Shown piece after piece: positions 6,606-7,844 of a stretch of DNA of 7,844 nt (within the stretch, counting starts at the first letter, position 1; each line of letters starts with the position of its first letter). Where the stretch lies: NCBI RefSeq assembly GCF_043195105.1, contig NZ_JBAFWO010000022.1. The stretch is one strand, 5' to 3'. Origin of the DNA: NCEH01 sp002257205 (lineage in GTDB: Bacteria; Pseudomonadota; Alphaproteobacteria; Rhizobiales; Xanthobacteraceae). A program made the translations under genes and the position numbers. Under the pieces are notes generated by a model. It was not told where the DNA came from, did no database searches, and saw only the letters and a program-made list of their open reading frames with translations.

Positions 6606-7844
6606 GTGAGCCAGCCCGTCGACGACTTCGAGGACCTCTTCGATCACGCGCCCTGCGGCTACCTCTCCGCCGACGCCGGCGGGCGCATCACGAGGGCCAA
6701 CGCGACCTTCGTGGCCTGGACGGGCCACCCGGTGGCCCGGCTCGTCGGGCGCAAGTTCCCCGAAATCCTGAATATCGCGGGCCGCATCTACTTCGAGACG
6801 CATTTCGCCCCGTTGCTGCGCATGCAGGGCTTCTTCAACGAAGTCGCTCTTGAGGTCGTGAAAGCCGATGGTTCTACACTCCCGGTGCTCGTCAACGCCG
6901 TAGAGCGACGCGACGAAACGGGCGCGGTGTCGTTCGTTCGCATCACCGTCTTCAACGCCACCGACCGGCGTCGCTACGAACGCGAGATGTTGGAAGCCCG
7001 CCGGGTGGCAGAATCGGCCACCGCTCAACTTGGTGAGTTGAACGCGACACTAGAGGCCCGAGTGGAGGAGCGTACCCGCGAGCGCGACCGGGCGTGGCGC
7101 CTGTCGCAGGATCTCCTCGTCGTCGCCGGCACGGACGGTAGGCTCGGCGCCGTGAACACCGCCTGGACGATGCTGCTGGGCTGGCCCGAGAAGGAGCTCG
7201 TGGGCTCTACCTTCATGGAGTTCACTCACCCCGACGATTTGACCGCAACGCTGGAGGCGTTCGCCGGCATCGTCGAGGCGCCCCTCGCGGTCCCGTACGA
7301 GTACCGGCTCCGGCACGCGGACGGCAGTTATCGGTGGTTCGCCTGGACGGCCGCCTTCGAGGACGGGTGCGTCTACGCGAACGGACGGCACGTAACTGCT
7401 GAGCGGGAGCAGCGCGATTCGCTGGCCCGGGCCGAGGAGGCGCTCCGCCAAGCGCAGAAAATGGAGGCAATCGGCCAACTGACGGGCGGCATCGCTCACG
7501 ACTTCAACAACCTGCTCGCCGGCATCAGCGGATCGCTCGAACTCATGCAGAACCGCATGGGCCAGGGGCGCTTCGGCGACCTCGACCGCTACATGAGCGT
7601 GGCGCAGGGCGCTGCCAAGCGCGCTGCCGCCCTCACCCACCGCTTGCTGGCCTTCTCCCGCCGCCAGACGCTCGATCCGAAGCCGACCAACGTGAACCGG
7701 CTGATCGCCGGCGTAGAGGAGTTGATCCGGCGCACCATCGGACCACAGGTCACCCTCGACGTAGTCGGCGCCGCGGGTGCGTGGCCGGCGCTGATCGACC
7801 CGGGGCAGTTGGAGAACGCGCTTCTCAACCTGTGCATCAATGCG
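6606..7844 (+). CDS. PAS-PAS sensor histidine kinase, partial at the window end
   Basis: An open frame from GTG 6606 continues without a stop to the last base (413 codons). PAS 1 spans about residues 7-125 (DHAPCGYLSAD, FVAWTGHPVARLVGRKF, GRIYFETHFAPLLRMQGF). A charged signalling helix follows at about 120-166 (LNATLEARVEERTRERD), then PAS 2 at about 166-268 (FTHPDDL, HADGSYRWFAWTA). The HisKA dimerisation domain has the H-box MEAIGQLTGGIAHDFNN (286-302) with phospho-acceptor His298. The ATPase domain has only begun, and the window cuts it in the N-box (ENALLNLCINA, 403-413). No transmembrane segment is seen, so it is probably a cytoplasmic sensor. The start codon is GTG, three bases after the hydrolase stop, without a well-placed ribosome binding site, so it is probably coupled to hydrolase translation. 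A C-terminal receiver domain, common in this kinase type, could lie beyond the window. PAS 1 resembles the PAS domains found beside RsbQ homologues. Confidence 0.93.
   Translation, partial: MSQPVDDFEDLFDHAPCGYLSADAGGRITRANATFVAWTGHPVARLVGRKFPEILNIAGRIYFETHFAPLLRMQGFFNEVALEVVKADGSTLPVLVNAVERRDETGAVSFVRITVFNATDRRRYEREMLEARRVAESATAQLGELNATLEARVEERTRERDRAWRLSQDLLVVAGTDGRLGAVNTAWTMLLGWPEKELVGSTFMEFTHPDDLTATLEAFAGIVEAPLAVPYEYRLRHADGSYRWFAWTAAFEDGCVYANGRHVTAEREQRDSLARAEEALRQAQKMEAIGQLTGGIAHDFNNLLAGISGSLELMQNRMGQGRFGDLDRYMSVAQGAAKRAAALTHRLLAFSRRQTLDPKPTNVNRLIAGVEELIRRTIGPQVTLDVVGAAGAWPALIDPGQLENALLNLCINA

Noticed and set aside
5784..7028. A 414-codon open frame on the minus strand opposite the hydrolase and kinase
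   Set aside because: It is antisense to two genes with clear family motifs. Its translation is rich in Glu, Val, Arg, Gly and His with no recognisable domain, as expected of a shadow frame in high-GC coding DNA.

Overview
The window is GC-rich throughout and strongly third-position G/C biased, and every gene I can support lies on the + strand. Protein style (FabG-like SDRs, an anion:cation-symporter type MFS carrier, an IclR regulator, a kinase with an H-box of the GGIAHDFNNLL type) suggests an alphaproteobacterium, perhaps of the Methylobacterium/Rhizobiales or Rhodospirillales kind. This placement is an inference; no rRNA or other phylogenetic marker is present. No tRNA, rRNA, CRISPR array or intact insertion sequence was found.

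Region 1 (1-5070) is a compact catabolic cluster. An operator-like palindrome sits just upstream of the first ribosome binding site. The genes in order are a cupin of the 2,4'-dihydroxyacetophenone dioxygenase family (39-596), an SDR dehydrogenase (596-1324, 1-base overlap with the cupin), an MFS transporter (1364-2668), a second SDR (2665-3390, 4-base ATGA overlap), an IclR regulator (3400-4197, 9-base gap) and, after 93 bases containing a possible stem-loop, a third SDR-fold protein (4291-5070) that lacks the usual Tyr-x-x-x-Lys active site. The likely logic is uptake of an organic acid or phenolic compound, one or two alcohol/ketone redox steps, and oxygenative cleavage by the cupin, controlled by the in-operon IclR protein. 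The substrate cannot be named from sequence.

Region 2 (5071-5771) is about 700 bases without a convincing gene. It carries a run of nine G, a long imperfect inverted repeat (5560-5633) that looks like a dispersed intergenic palindromic element, and a small hairpin close to the next gene.

Region 3 (5772-7844) is a two-gene signalling module. The first gene encodes an alpha/beta hydrolase very like Bacillus RsbQ, with a complete Ser-Asp-His triad. The second starts at GTG 6606, three bases after the hydrolase stop and in the same frame, and encodes a PAS-PAS-histidine kinase that runs off the window end inside the ATP-binding N-box. In Bacillus subtilis RsbQ works with RsbP, a PAS-domain phosphatase; here the hydrolase is paired with a PAS histidine kinase instead. 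This is the most interesting feature of the window: a candidate hydrolase-as-receptor / PAS-kinase sensor pair, formally comparable to plant KAI2/D14 hydrolase receptors.
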